In this document: piece by piece, positions 33,395 to 42,562 of the stretch
How positions within the stretch are numbered: the first letter of the stretch is position 1
Layout of the letters: the number at the start of each line of letters is the position of its first letter
Assembly (NCBI GenBank): GCA_900110975.1
Contig: FOFK01000003.1
Span: 21,365-85,364, forward strand
Length of the DNA stretch: 64,000 nt
Source of the DNA: Lachnospiraceae bacterium RM5
GTDB taxonomy: Bacteria > Bacillota > Clostridia > Lachnospirales > Lachnospiraceae
Direction of reading: 5' to 3'
Program-made: the position numbers and the translations under genes
Notes under the pieces: generated by a model
Database searches by the model: none
What the model was told of the DNA's origin: nothing
The model's input: only the letters and a program-made list of their open reading frames with translations

Positions 33395-34591
33395 ATGAGT
33401 AGAATTACGATTATTTATAGAAAAATTTTTCTATGCTTTGTTTTTGTAATGGCTGCTTATTGTACCTTTTTTATTGCAGGTTGCAAAATTAAAACAGCAA
33501 ATACAAACAAAAACAGTGCATCTAATGTCAATTGGAAAGAAATGAAAAAAACCGGAGAGATGGAACTTAAATATGCCAAAATGTTTTCGGTGGATTATTA
33601 TGGAGATTATAGTCTTGTAACTATTGCAGGTAACGAAAAGTATCTGTTAATTCCAAAGAATAGTGAAGTACCTGCAAATCTTGATGAGGACATTGTTCCA
33701 ATAAAACTGCCTCTAAAAAATATGTATGTGGCGTCTTCAGCGTCTATGGATTTGTTCAGAGAAATTGGTGGTCTTTCCAATGTGAAAATGACAGGTACAA
33801 AGAGTGAGGATTGGAGTATTGATGAGATAAAAAAATATATAGACTCTGGGGAAATATTATATGGTGGAAAATACAGCACACCGGATTATGAGATGATTTT
33901 AGAAAATAACTGTGATATAGCAATTGAATCTACCATGATTTTTCATACTCCAAAAGTCAAAGAAGAATTGGAGGATTTTGGTATTCCTGTAATGGTGGAG
34001 AGATTAAGTTACGAGAAGGAGCCACTTGGAAGAGTGGAGTGGATTAAACTGTTCGGACTTATGAGTGGAAGACTTTCTGAGGCTGAAGAGTTTATGGAAG
34101 AGTGTTCTAAAAGATATGATGATGTAGTTTCAAAAGTTAGTGAAAAAAATAAAGATAATGAGAAAAAGAAAGTGGCGTTTTTTTATATAAGTTCAAACGG
34201 TTATGTAAATGTAAGAAAGCCGGGCGATTATATTTCAAAAATGATAGATATTGCAGGGGGAAGTTATGCATTTTCAGATTATGTTCCAGATGAGGAAAAT
34301 GCATTGTCTACTATGAATCTTCAGATGGAAGTTTTTTATGAAGAAGCTTATGATGCTGATTATATTATTTATAACAGTACCATTGAAGGTGAGATTAATA
34401 CTGTGGATGAGCTTATTGAAAAATGTGATTTGTTAAAAGATTTTAAGGCAGTTAAAAATGGTAATGCGTGGTGTACGGGAAAGAATATGTTCCAGGAAAC
34501 TACAGGTACAATCGATATGATTGAAGATTTATATGAAGTGATTAATGAAAATGATTCTGATGAATTAAAATATTTGCACAGATTAAAATAG
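33395..34591 (+). CDS. ABC transporter substrate-binding lipoprotein, BtuF-like
   Basis: 398 residues from ATG 33395 (AGGAGG upstream). Lipobox FIAGC near residue 30. The typical BtuF/FecB (helical-backbone) layout is seen: GGLSNVKMTGTKSEDW, IALESTMI-like block IAIESTMIFH, and the long linking helix after LFGLMSGRLSEAEEFMEEC. It binds corrinoid or iron-chelate outside the cell and hands it to the permease encoded next. The operon strongly favours cobalamin or cobinamide. Confidence 0.82.
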   Translation: MSRITIIYRKIFLCFVFVMAAYCTFFIAGCKIKTANTNKNSASNVNWKEMKKTGEMELKYAKMFSVDYYGDYSLVTIAGNEKYLLIPKNSEVPANLDEDIVPIKLPLKNMYVASSASMDLFREIGGLSNVKMTGTKSEDWSIDEIKKYIDSGEILYGGKYSTPDYEMILENNCDIAIESTMIFHTPKVKEELEDFGIPVMVERLSYEKEPLGRVEWIKLFGLMSGRLSEAEEFMEECSKRYDDVVSKVSEKNKDNEKKKVAFFYISSNGYVNVRKPGDYISKMIDIAGGSYAFSDYVPDEENALSTMNLQMEVFYEEAYDADYIIYNSTIEGEINTVDELIEKCDLLKDFKAVKNGNAWCTGKNMFQETTGTIDMIEDLYEVINENDSDELKYLHRLK

Positions 34592-34608
34592 ATTAAAAGG
34601 AAAATGAC

Positions 34609-35628
34609 ATGGAAAAAAAATTAAGACGATATATAATATGCTACTTTTTTTTAGCGTCAGCCATATTAGTTTTGTTATTTCTGAATTTATATATGGGAAG
34701 CACCAATTATTCTGCCAGAGATATTTTTAAGATAGTAGCCACAGGTGATGCTACTGTTGTTGGTGGAAAAATAATATGGTACATAAGGATACCGAGATTG
34801 GTTGCAGCAGCTCTGCTTGGGGGTGCTTTAACTGTCTCGGGTTTTTTGATACAGACATTCTTTTCTAATCCAATTGCAGGACCTTATGTTCTCGGTATTT
34901 CATCCGGAGCAAAACTTACAGTTGCTATTACTATGATTATGTTTCTTAAGAGAGGATTAGTTACTAATTCAGTGGTTATGATAGTGTCTGCATTTTTAGG
35001 TTCACTGATATCAATGTTTTTTATTCTCATTATATCAAAGAGGGTAAATAATATGTCAGTATTGATAATCTGTGGTGTAATGATTGGATATATATGTTCT
35101 GCCATTACAGATTTTCTTATAACATTTGCTGATGATTCAAATATTGTAAATCTTCATAACTGGTCACTGGGTAGTTTTTCAGGAATTAACTGGTCAAATG
35201 TCAGAGTTATAACGGTAGTTGTAGTTATGGCATTTATCTTTTGTATTTTTATTTCTAAGCCAATGTCTGCATATCAGTTAGGAGAAAGTTATGCTAAAAA
35301 TATGGGAGTTAATATTAAACGATTCAGAGTGTATCTCATATTGCTTTCAAGTTTACTCTCAGCGGTTGTGACAGCCTTTGCAGGACCAATTTCTTTTGTG
35401 GGGATTGCTGTACCTCACCTTATCAGAAGAATATTTAAGACTTCAAAACCTATACATATGATACCGGCATGTTTTATGGGAGGGGCAGCTTTTTGTCTGA
35501 TGTGTGATCTTATAGCAAGATGTGTATTTGCACCAACGGAAATAAATATCAGTTCGGTTACTGCAGTATTTGGTGCCCCGGTAGTTATTTATATTATGAT
35601 GGCAAGACAGAAAGGGGACAGGGTATGA
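34609..35628 (+). CDS. FecCD/BtuC-type ABC permease
   Basis: 339 residues with about nine hydrophobic helices. Family signatures are RIPRLVAAALLGGALTVSG, NPIAGPYVLGISSGA, and GPISFVGIAVPHLIRRIF. It forms the membrane channel of the corrinoid importer. Its stop overlaps the ATPase start (ATGA), so the two are translationally coupled. Confidence 0.9.
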   Translation: MEKKLRRYIICYFFLASAILVLLFLNLYMGSTNYSARDIFKIVATGDATVVGGKIIWYIRIPRLVAAALLGGALTVSGFLIQTFFSNPIAGPYVLGISSGAKLTVAITMIMFLKRGLVTNSVVMIVSAFLGSLISMFFILIISKRVNNMSVLIICGVMIGYICSAITDFLITFADDSNIVNLHNWSLGSFSGINWSNVRVITVVVVMAFIFCIFISKPMSAYQLGESYAKNMGVNIKRFRVYLILLSSLLSAVVTAFAGPISFVGIAVPHLIRRIFKTSKPIHMIPACFMGGAAFCLMCDLIARCVFAPTEINISSVTAVFGAPVVIYIMMARQKGDRV

Positions 35629-36722
35629 GTGTAATAATAAATACTGAAAAATTAGCTGTGGGATATAATAAATCAGCCCTGATAAATAATATTGAAATCT
35701 CTGTAAAGCAGGGAGAAATACTTGTTTTGATTGGTCCAAACGGTGCAGGAAAATCTACGATTTTAAATACTCTTTCAAAGCAGCTTGAAAAGATTTGCGG
35801 AACTGTCTTTTTGAAAGGTAAGGATATGACAAAACTAAGTGATAGTGATATCTCAAAAGAGATGGCACTTGTTATGACAACTCATCCTTCGACTGAATAT
35901 ATGACTGTAGAAGATATGGTTCAAACAGGAAGATATCCTTACACGGGAAGATTTGGTTTTTTATCTGAAGAGGATAAGAATATTGTAGATAATATAATGA
36001 TAACCACAGGTGTTGATAAGATTAGGGATAAAGATTTTAATCGAATCAGTGATGGGCAGAGACAGAAAGTTATGCTTGCAAGAGCTCTTTGTCAGGAACC
36101 GGAAATATTGATTATGGACGAGCCTACATCATATCTTGATATTCATCATAAAATAGAACTTCTTTCAATATTAAAAAAATTAGTGAGAGAGAAAAATATA
36201 GCTGTAATAATGTCTTTACATGAACTGGATTTTGCACAAAAGTGTGCGGACAATGTTCTTTGCATAGCAGAGGGAAACATTGACAGATATGGAAGTGTTG
36301 AAAAAATATTTCATGGAGAAGATGGTTATATAGAGAGACTTTACGGTGTAAAGAGAGGAACCTATATCAGTGAATATGGCAGTGTAGAGATGGAGAAGAT
36401 TAAAGGTGCTCCAAAAGTGTTTGTAATTGGCGGTGGAGGAAATGGAATTCCTGTTTACAGGAAACTTCAAAGAGAAGGTATTCCATTTGCAGCAGGTGTT
36501 CTTCATGAAAATGATGTGGAATATCCGGTGGCTAAAGCACTTGCAGCAGAGGTTGTTGTAGAGAAAAGCTTTGATAAGATAACAGATGCAAAAATAGAGA
36601 GAGCAAAAGCAATAATTGATGGATGCGATAAAGTTATGTGCACAGTGGATACGTGGGGAATGATGAATGAAAAAAACAGAGAACTTAAAGATTATGCAAA
36701 AAAAAAACTGTGGAGGATATAA
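35625..36722 (+). CDS. ABC importer ATPase with extra C-terminal domain
   Basis: 365 residues. The first 250 are an ABC ATPase: Walker A GPNGAGKS near 37, signature ISDGQRQKVMLARAL, Walker B ILIMDEPTSYLD, switch His in SLHELDF. The last 105 residues form an additional Rossmann-like domain (KVFVIGGGGNGIPVYRKLQ) not found in standard BtuD. True start is ATG 35625, overlapping the permease stop. The extra domain may regulate uptake or bind a nucleotide. Confidence 0.88.
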   Translation: MSVIINTEKLAVGYNKSALINNIEISVKQGEILVLIGPNGAGKSTILNTLSKQLEKICGTVFLKGKDMTKLSDSDISKEMALVMTTHPSTEYMTVEDMVQTGRYPYTGRFGFLSEEDKNIVDNIMITTGVDKIRDKDFNRISDGQRQKVMLARALCQEPEILIMDEPTSYLDIHHKIELLSILKKLVREKNIAVIMSLHELDFAQKCADNVLCIAEGNIDRYGSVEKIFHGEDGYIERLYGVKRGTYISEYGSVEMEKIKGAPKVFVIGGGGNGIPVYRKLQREGIPFAAGVLHENDVEYPVAKALAAEVVVEKSFDKITDAKIERAKAIIDGCDKVMCTVDTWGMMNEKNRELKDYAKKKLWRI

Positions 36723-38183
36723 ATGACTAAGGTGATTATGGTTCAGGGAACAATGTCAAATGCCGGAAAAAGTCTTATAGTTGCAGGACTTTGCAGAATT
36801 TTTAAACAGGATGGTTATAGAGTTGCTCCTTTTAAATCCCAGAATATGGCACTTAATTCTTATATTACTGAAGATGGAAAGGAAATGGGAAGAGCGCAGG
36901 TTATGCAGGCAGAGGCTGCAGGGATAAAACCTGATGTATGTATGAATCCCATTCTTTTAAAACCTACAAGCCATGTGGGCTCACAGGTTATAGTAAATGG
37001 TGAAATACTGGGCAATATGAACGCTAAAGAATATTTTAAATATAAAAAGAAACTTGTACCGGATATTGTAAAGGCTTTCAAAAAGCTTGAATCTGCCATG
37101 GATATTATTGTGATTGAAGGAGCAGGAAGTCCGGCAGAAATTAATCTGAAAGAAAATGATATTGTAAATATGGGAATGGCAAAAATTGTGGATGCCCCTG
37201 TATTGTTAGTGGGAGACATTGACAGAGGTGGTGTTTTTGCGCAGCTTCTAGGAACGCTTATGCTTTTAGAGGATGATGAGAAGAATAGGGTTAAGGGACT
37301 TATCATTAATAAATTCAGAGGCGATAAAACAATACTTGACCCCGGAATAGATATGCTTGAGGAAAAGGGAGGGATTCCTGTTGTGGGAGTTACTCCTTAT
37401 ATGGAATTAAATATTGAAGATGAGGACAGTTTGTCTGAGAGGCTGACTTCAAAAAAAGATGGGCTGATAAATATTTGCGTTGTTAAGTATCCAAGAATTT
37501 CAAACTTCACAGACTTTAATGTATTTGAACAATCAGCTCAGGTAGCAGTGAATTATATTACAAAACCGGAAGAACTAAAAGATGCAGATCTTATAATTCT
37601 TCCGGGTAGCAAAAATACTATTGGGGATTTGAGATGGCTTAGAGAACAGGGATTGTTTGACGTCATAATTAAAGCAGCAAAACACACACCTGTTTTTGGG
37701 ATTTGCGGTGGATATCAGATGCTTGGAAAAACCATTGAAGATGAAGGATTCGAGGAAAAAGGAAGTTCTATGGGACTTAATCTTTTGCCTGTTACAACAA
37801 GAATTAGAGAAGAAAAAACTACTGTACAGACCGAGGGAATAATAGGAAGTGTAGGGGGAATATTTGGTAAACTCTCAGATAAAAAATATACCGGATATGA
37901 AATACATATGGGAGAAACTGAGGGTGGCGGCGTAATTGTAAATAGCGGTAATATATATGGAACCTATGTCCATGGAATTTTTGACAGAGCTGAAATTGTA
38001 AAAATTATATTAGAAGCATTGGCCAAAAAAAAGGGAATCAAAAATGGAGTTGGAAACTTTTTGGATTATGATATGGTCAAGGAAAAAGAGTTTGATAAAC
38101 TTGCAGATCAGCTTAGAAAACATATGGACATTAAAGCTATTTATAAAATTCTGAGCGATGTAAAGTATAAGAGTAAGTTTTAA
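36723..38183 (+). CDS. cbiP: Cobyric acid synthase CbiP/CobQ
   Basis: 486 residues. It amidates cobyrinic acid a,c-diamide at four side chains using glutamine and ATP. Seen: P-loop-like [11 protein letters not shown] at the start, [11 protein letters not shown], and the class I glutaminase core with the catalytic Cys in [10 protein letters not shown] near 325 and a C-terminal His in YVHGIF. Length is typical. It follows the ATPase stop with no gap. Confidence 0.95.
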   Translation: MTKVIMVQGTMSNAGKSLIVAGLCRIFKQDGYRVAPFKSQNMALNSYITEDGKEMGRAQVMQAEAAGIKPDVCMNPILLKPTSHVGSQVIVNGEILGNMNAKEYFKYKKKLVPDIVKAFKKLESAMDIIVIEGAGSPAEINLKENDIVNMGMAKIVDAPVLLVGDIDRGGVFAQLLGTLMLLEDDEKNRVKGLIINKFRGDKTILDPGIDMLEEKGGIPVVGVTPYMELNIEDEDSLSERLTSKKDGLINICVVKYPRISNFTDFNVFEQSAQVAVNYITKPEELKDADLIILPGSKNTIGDLRWLREQGLFDVIIKAAKHTPVFGICGGYQMLGKTIEDEGFEEKGSSMGLNLLPVTTRIREEKTTVQTEGIIGSVGGIFGKLSDKKYTGYEIHMGETEGGGVIVNSGNIYGTYVHGIFDRAEIVKIILEALAKKKGIKNGVGNFLDYDMVKEKEFDKLADQLRKHMDIKAIYKILSDVKYKSKF

Positions 38184-38192
38184 ACTTTATGT

Positions 38193-38232
38193 GGAATAAT
38201 ATGTCAATGAGAGGAATAATATGTCAGTAAGA
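38193..38232 (+). repeat. Tandem 20-bp duplication across the cobT start
   Basis: GGAATAATATGTCAATGAGA (38193-38212) is followed directly by GGAATAATATGTCAGTAAGA (38213-38232), 18 of 20 identical. Each copy brings its own ATG; the first opens a nine-codon frame that ends at TAA 38228, just inside cobT. Confidence 0.8.
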
Positions 38233-39258
38233 AAAGAAAAATATGACAGGATAAGAGAGAATATAAAAAAAAGATGGGATTTAGTTGCAAAGCCACTGGA
38301 TAGCCTGGGAGAATTTGAAAATATAATTGCTAAAATTGGAGCTATTCAGGGAAATATTATTCCAAAGATTGATAAGAGAGCCATTATTGTAATGTGTGCT
38401 GACAATGGTGTGGTTGATGAAGGCATAAGTCAGTCAAAAAGAGATGTGACTCTTGCTGTGGCAAAGTCTATGGGAAAAGGAAAATCTTCAGTCTGTAAGA
38501 TGGCGGCATCATGTGGAACTGATGTTATCCCTATTGATGTGGGAATTGACAGTGATGAAATAATAGAGGGTGTTATTAATAAAAAAATCAGACGAGGAAC
38601 AAGAAATTTTTTGGTCTCTCCTGCAATGGAAGTTAAAGAAGTATATAATGCCATAAGAGTTGGAATTAATATTGTGGGAGACTGCAAAAAGAAAGGGTAT
38701 AATATTTTAGGCACAGGAGAAATGGGGATTGGAAACACTACAACAAGCACCTGTGTGGCAGCAGCTATTCTTAAAATAAAGGCTAAAGAGATAGTGGGAA
38801 AAGGCGCAGGACTAAGTGATGAGGGCCTTATAAAAAAAGAAAAAATAATTGATGAAGCTATTATGAAATATAATCTTTATGAAGCAGATCCAATTAATGT
38901 GCTTGCAAATGTTGGAGGATTTGATATAGCAGCTCTTGTTGGGGTTATAATTGGAGGAGCAATTCATAGGATTCCTATTGTGCTGGATGGAATAATTACA
39001 GCTGTTGCAGCACTCGTTGCAGTCAGAATTTTACCACAGACATTGGACTATATTATTCCATCTCATGTGGGAAAAGAACCTGCCATGAGAAATATTTATG
39101 AAGAGCTTGGGCTTAACGGAATTATTTATGCAAAGCTGGCACTTGGTGAGGGAACAGGGGCAGTGATGATGTTTCCTTTGTTAGATATGATTATGAATGT
39201 TTACAAAGAACAGACAACATTTGATGATATAGAAGTTGAACAGTACAGGAGGTTTTAA
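38221..39258 (+). CDS. cobT: Nicotinate-nucleotide--dimethylbenzimidazole phosphoribosyltransferase CobT
   Basis: 345 residues. It makes alpha-ribazole phosphate for the lower ligand of cobalamin. Family blocks: KPLDSLGEFENI at the start, MCADNGVVDEGISQSKR, GTGEMGIGNTTTSTC, and the C-terminal SHVGKEPAM and LGEGTGAVM, including the active Glu. The next gene overlaps its last base (TAATG). Confidence 0.95.
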   Translation: MSVRKEKYDRIRENIKKRWDLVAKPLDSLGEFENIIAKIGAIQGNIIPKIDKRAIIVMCADNGVVDEGISQSKRDVTLAVAKSMGKGKSSVCKMAASCGTDVIPIDVGIDSDEIIEGVINKKIRRGTRNFLVSPAMEVKEVYNAIRVGINIVGDCKKKGYNILGTGEMGIGNTTTSTCVAAAILKIKAKEIVGKGAGLSDEGLIKKEKIIDEAIMKYNLYEADPINVLANVGGFDIAALVGVIIGGAIHRIPIVLDGIITAVAALVAVRILPQTLDYIIPSHVGKEPAMRNIYEELGLNGIIYAKLALGEGTGAVMMFPLLDMIMNVYKEQTTFDDIEVEQYRRF

Positions 39259-39878
39259 TGATTGTACTTGTAATTGGGGGAAGTGGAAGTGGAAAATCTG
39301 AATACGCAGAAGAGAGAATATGTAATTTTTACAAAAATATCTTGTGTAAAGAAGCTAAAGTATGGGATATAGAAGCATCTAATATAAAAACTAAATCAAA
39401 CAGGCTTTTCTACATAGCTACCATGCAGTCTTTCTCACCTGAGGAAGATGCAAAAATTGAAAGACATAGACGATTAAGAGATGGAAAAAATTTTGAGACC
39501 ATTGAACAGCCTTTTGATTTGGAAAAAGTAACAGAGAAGTTATTGAATAAATCAGATTGCATTTTATTGGAATGTATGTCAAATCTGGTGGCTAATGAAA
39601 TGTTTAGAGACGGTCTGATTGTCAGTGAGGATATAGTTGTCAGGAAAATAAAGGAAGCACTAAGTGAAGTGCTTCAAAAAACAGCTGATGCTGTTATTGT
39701 AACAAACAATATAGCTGAGGATATGGAAAATTATGATGATACGACTAATGCCTACATAAGAGCTCTTGGAAAAATAAATGCCTGCATTGCAGGAAAAGCT
39801 GATGAAGTTATAGAAGTAGTTGCGGGAATACCAATAATTATAAAAGGAGAAAAGAGATGTCCATTTTCAAAGGAATGA
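39258..39878 (+). CDS. cobU: Adenosylcobinamide kinase/guanylyltransferase CobU
   Basis: 206 residues. It phosphorylates adenosylcobinamide and then adds GMP. P-loop GGSGSGKS at 7-14, the region ATMQSF...KIERHRRLRDGK with the His that carries the guanylyl group, and a TNNIAEDM segment. An insertion at about 27-50 is longer than usual. Its end overlaps cobS by 22 bases. Confidence 0.9.
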   Translation: MIVLVIGGSGSGKSEYAEERICNFYKNILCKEAKVWDIEASNIKTKSNRLFYIATMQSFSPEEDAKIERHRRLRDGKNFETIEQPFDLEKVTEKLLNKSDCILLECMSNLVANEMFRDGLIVSEDIVVRKIKEALSEVLQKTADAVIVTNNIAEDMENYDDTTNAYIRALGKINACIAGKADEVIEVVAGIPIIIKGEKRCPFSKE

Positions 39879-40633
39879 TTATAGCATTTTCAATTTATTC
39901 GAAAATACCTGTTCCGGTTTTTGAGTGGAAAGATGATGATATGAAATACCATCTTATATTCTTTCCGTGGATAGGTGTTATCATAGGAGCGTTGATATAT
40001 GGATGGAGAGTATTGGTATTACAATTTAATATAGGAATTGTGGCCTATTCTTTTATTGGTTATGTTATACCTCTCTTAATTACAGGAGGTTTTCATGTAG
40101 ATGGATTTATGGATACGTCTGATGCAATTAAATCTTATAAGTCGAAAGAAGAAAAATTGAAAATTCTTTCAGATCCTCATATTGGAGCTTTTGCAGTTAT
40201 TTCATTTTCATTGTTATCTGCAATCTATATCGCAGCATTTTCTGAAATATCAAATAAGGGAGTTTTAGTATTTGTCTGCTCATTTGCAGTGACAAGAGCT
40301 TTAAGTGCAATAGCGGTGCTTATTTTTCCGAGTGCAAAAGAAAAAGGAATGCTTCACACATTTTCAAAAACCGGATCACTGGCAGGAAAGATTGTTTTGA
40401 ATTTTTTGATTTTACAGCTTATGGCTTTGTTTTGTTTTATGGTCTGGGCTGATAGAATATATGGCATTGGATTGATTATTACGGCACTTATATCAACTTT
40501 GTTTTATAGGCATAAAATGATTAAAGAATTTGGAGGAATAACAGGAGATACCGCAGGATATTTTGTATGCGTGACAGAGACATTTATGGCAGTGGTTGCA
40601 GCAATAATATCTATAGTAATGAGTGTTATCTAG
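39857..40633 (+). CDS. cobS: Adenosylcobinamide-GDP ribazoletransferase CobS
   Basis: 258-residue integral membrane protein that joins adenosylcobinamide-GDP to alpha-ribazole (phosphate), the last assembly step. Family marks: YSKIPVP near the N-terminus, GGFHVDGFMDTSDAI with the conserved acidic residues, DPHIGAFAVIS, and GGITGDTAGY near the end. Six or so hydrophobic helices. Confidence 0.93.
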   Translation: MSIFKGMIIAFSIYSKIPVPVFEWKDDDMKYHLIFFPWIGVIIGALIYGWRVLVLQFNIGIVAYSFIGYVIPLLITGGFHVDGFMDTSDAIKSYKSKEEKLKILSDPHIGAFAVISFSLLSAIYIAAFSEISNKGVLVFVCSFAVTRALSAIAVLIFPSAKEKGMLHTFSKTGSLAGKIVLNFLILQLMALFCFMVWADRIYGIGLIITALISTLFYRHKMIKEFGGITGDTAGYFVCVTETFMAVVAAIISIVMSVI

Positions 40634-40655
40634 CAGGATGTGAAGATAATAAAGT

Positions 40656-40697
40656 GATAGATATAAACAGATAAATATAAACAGATAGATATAAACA
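40656..40697 (+). repeat. Three tandem 14-mers GATAGATATAAACA
   Basis: Three direct copies (the middle one with one change) fill the gap between cobS and the short cobU-like gene and run up to its ribosome site. Likely a replication-slippage product; it may affect translation spacing or mRNA stability. Confidence 0.85.
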
Positions 40698-40710
40698 GAT
40701 AGGAGTGGAA

Positions 40711-41037
40711 ATGAAACTTATAATTGGAGGAAAAGCTTCGGGGAAAACGGAGTTTGCAAATAAAGAATACGAAGGCTACAAGATTGCTGATAATATAAAT
40801 GATCTGGCAAGAAATTTGTTTGATAATGGAATGAGTTATGAAAAGGCTTCAGAGCATATAATAAAAAACTATGGAGAATATGTTGTTATAACAGATGAGG
40901 TGGGGAATGGAATAGTTCCCATAGATAAAACTGAGCGTGACTTCAGAGAGTGGATTGGAAGAATTCAGGTTTTGCTGGCAAAAGAGGCAGATGAAGTTAT
41001 TAGGTTAATTTGTGGAATTGGACAGAGAATAAAATGA
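40711..41037 (+). CDS. Short CobU-like P-loop protein
   Basis: 108 residues. Starts with IIGGKASGKTEFA, a CobU P-loop, and ends with ITDEVGNGIVPIDKTERDFR, then ADEVIRLICGI, the CobU C-terminal block. The central part with the guanylylation His is missing, and the protein is about half the normal size. ATG 40711 with AGGAG upstream. It overlaps the phosphatase start (ATGA). It may be a kinase-only relative or a degenerate duplicate; the operon also has a full CobU. Confidence 0.75.
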   Translation: MKLIIGGKASGKTEFANKEYEGYKIADNINDLARNLFDNGMSYEKASEHIIKNYGEYVVITDEVGNGIVPIDKTERDFREWIGRIQVLLAKEADEVIRLICGIGQRIK

Positions 41038-41630
41038 AGATAAATTTTATTAGACATGGAATGACAAAATTTAATGAAGAAAAGAGATATCTGGGATTGC
41101 TTGATGTATCTTTGTCAGAAAAAGGGAAAGCAGAAGTGGAAAAAAGGTGGCATGATACCCTAAAGCCTGATGTGGTTGTGACAAGTCCGTTAAAGAGATG
41201 TGTTCAGTCAGCAGAGTTGATAATAAAAGATATAAAAAATAAAAAGCATATAATTGTGGATGAATTTAGAGAAATTGATTTTGGAATCTTTGAAGGAAAA
41301 ACTTTTGAAGAATTAAAAGATAATCCTGCTTATCAGAAATGGATTGACAGCAGATGTGAAATGAAAATTCCCGAGGGTGAAAGTAAAGAAGAGTTTGTAA
41401 AACGAACAATGGAAGGTTTTAAAAAATTGCTTTGTATTTGTAAAGAAAATAATTGGAATGAAATTGTATGTGTTGTTCATGGCGGAACCATAATGGCAAT
41501 CTTAAGTGAGATATCAGGTCGCGATTATTATGATTTTTATGTGAAAAACGCAGAGGCAAGAGAATTAATTATAGAGGATGATAAATATGAAATACCATAT
41601 TATAGCATTTGTGGCAGGATTCATTCTTGA
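41034..41630 (+). CDS. cobC: Alpha-ribazole phosphatase, CobC-like (histidine phosphatase)
   Basis: 198 residues of the histidine-phosphatase family. The phosphate-binding RHGMTKFN is near residue 7, SPLKRCVQSAELI near 52, the Glu in REIDFGIFEG near 83, and VVHGGTIMAI with the second catalytic His near 151. In this context it should remove phosphate from alpha-ribazole phosphate or from the cobalamin phosphate. ATG 41034 is coupled to the preceding stop. Confidence 0.85.
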   Translation: MKINFIRHGMTKFNEEKRYLGLLDVSLSEKGKAEVEKRWHDTLKPDVVVTSPLKRCVQSAELIIKDIKNKKHIIVDEFREIDFGIFEGKTFEELKDNPAYQKWIDSRCEMKIPEGESKEEFVKRTMEGFKKLLCICKENNWNEIVCVVHGGTIMAILSEISGRDYYDFYVKNAEARELIIEDDKYEIPYYSICGRIHS

Positions 41631-42546
41631 TTTAATTTTGGGAGATCCTTATAACTGGCCACATCCTGTTAGGTTTATTGGTAATCTTATAAGTTTTATT
41701 GAAAAAAAGTTGTATATAGAAAATGAAAAAAATAAAAATGTAGTACGTGGTATTTTTATGGTCATAATTGTTTTATCAGTAACTTCTTTTACGTCCTTGG
41801 CATTAATGGTTTTCAGTTACTATTTGCATCCTGTAGCAGGAATTGTTGCTGAGTCTCTAATGACATATACAATACTTGCAACCAAATGTCTTAAGGATGA
41901 AAGCATGAAGGTATATAAAAAACTTGCAGCTTATGATGTGGAGAGTGCAAGATATGCTGTATCCATGATTGTAGGAAGAGATACTGAGGTTCTTGATGAT
42001 ATGGGAATAGCAAAAGCTGCCATTGAGACGGTTGCGGAAAATACTTCGGACGGAGTTATTGCTCCTATGATTTATACAGCAATTGGAGGACCTGTTTTGG
42101 GATTTTTATATAAAGCAGTAAATACTATGGATTCCATGGTAGGATACAAAAATGATAAATACATATATTTTGGAAGGTGTGCTGCAAAACTGGATGATAT
42201 AGTTAATTTTATTCCTGCAAGAATCAGCGCTTTGCTTATGATTATTACCTGTATTTTTTTAGGAAAAGATTATAGTGCTCACAATGCGTTTACTATTTTT
42301 AAAAGAGACAGATATAAGCATGCCAGTCCTAATTCGGCTCAGACAGAAAGTGTTTGTGCAGGTGCTCTTGGAATAAGACTTGCAGGGGATGGGGTTTATT
42401 TTGGAAAGCTTTATAAAAAGCCATTTATTGGAGATGAAAACAGGAAGGTTGAATACTATGATATAGTTCGCGTTAACAGGCTGATGTATGCAACTTCCGT
42501 GATTTGTGTAATGTTATGTGTAAGTTTAATGTTAGCATTTATGTAA
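41587..42546 (+). CDS. cbiB: Adenosylcobinamide-phosphate synthase CbiB
   Basis: About 319-residue membrane protein that attaches the aminopropanol (phosphate) arm to cobyric acid. Signatures: LDLILGDPYNWPHPVRFIG, VAENTSDGVIAPM, AVNTMDSMVGYKN, and SPNSAQTESVCAGALG. ATG 41587 with GAGG upstream; ATG 41578 is a less well spaced alternative. Its start lies inside the phosphatase gene (44-base overlap). Confidence 0.93.
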   Translation: MKYHIIAFVAGFILDLILGDPYNWPHPVRFIGNLISFIEKKLYIENEKNKNVVRGIFMVIIVLSVTSFTSLALMVFSYYLHPVAGIVAESLMTYTILATKCLKDESMKVYKKLAAYDVESARYAVSMIVGRDTEVLDDMGIAKAAIETVAENTSDGVIAPMIYTAIGGPVLGFLYKAVNTMDSMVGYKNDKYIYFGRCAAKLDDIVNFIPARISALLMIITCIFLGKDYSAHNAFTIFKRDRYKHASPNSAQTESVCAGALGIRLAGDGVYFGKLYKKPFIGDENRKVEYYDIVRVNRLMYATSVICVMLCVSLMLAFM

Positions 42547-42562
42547 AAGCAACATATTTCTA

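Noticed and set aside
35520-35624. Upstream extension of the importer ATPase
   Set aside because: It lies inside the permease gene in another frame; ATG 35625 is coupled to the permease stop and begins the ABC fold.
36860-37306. 148-codon antisense frame inside cbiP
   Set aside because: Opposite a clearly conserved enzyme, with shadow-like composition and no start signals.
40656-40697. Tandem 14-mers as an iteron-type origin
   Set aside because: Only three copies, no Rep gene nearby, and they sit inside a biosynthetic operon.
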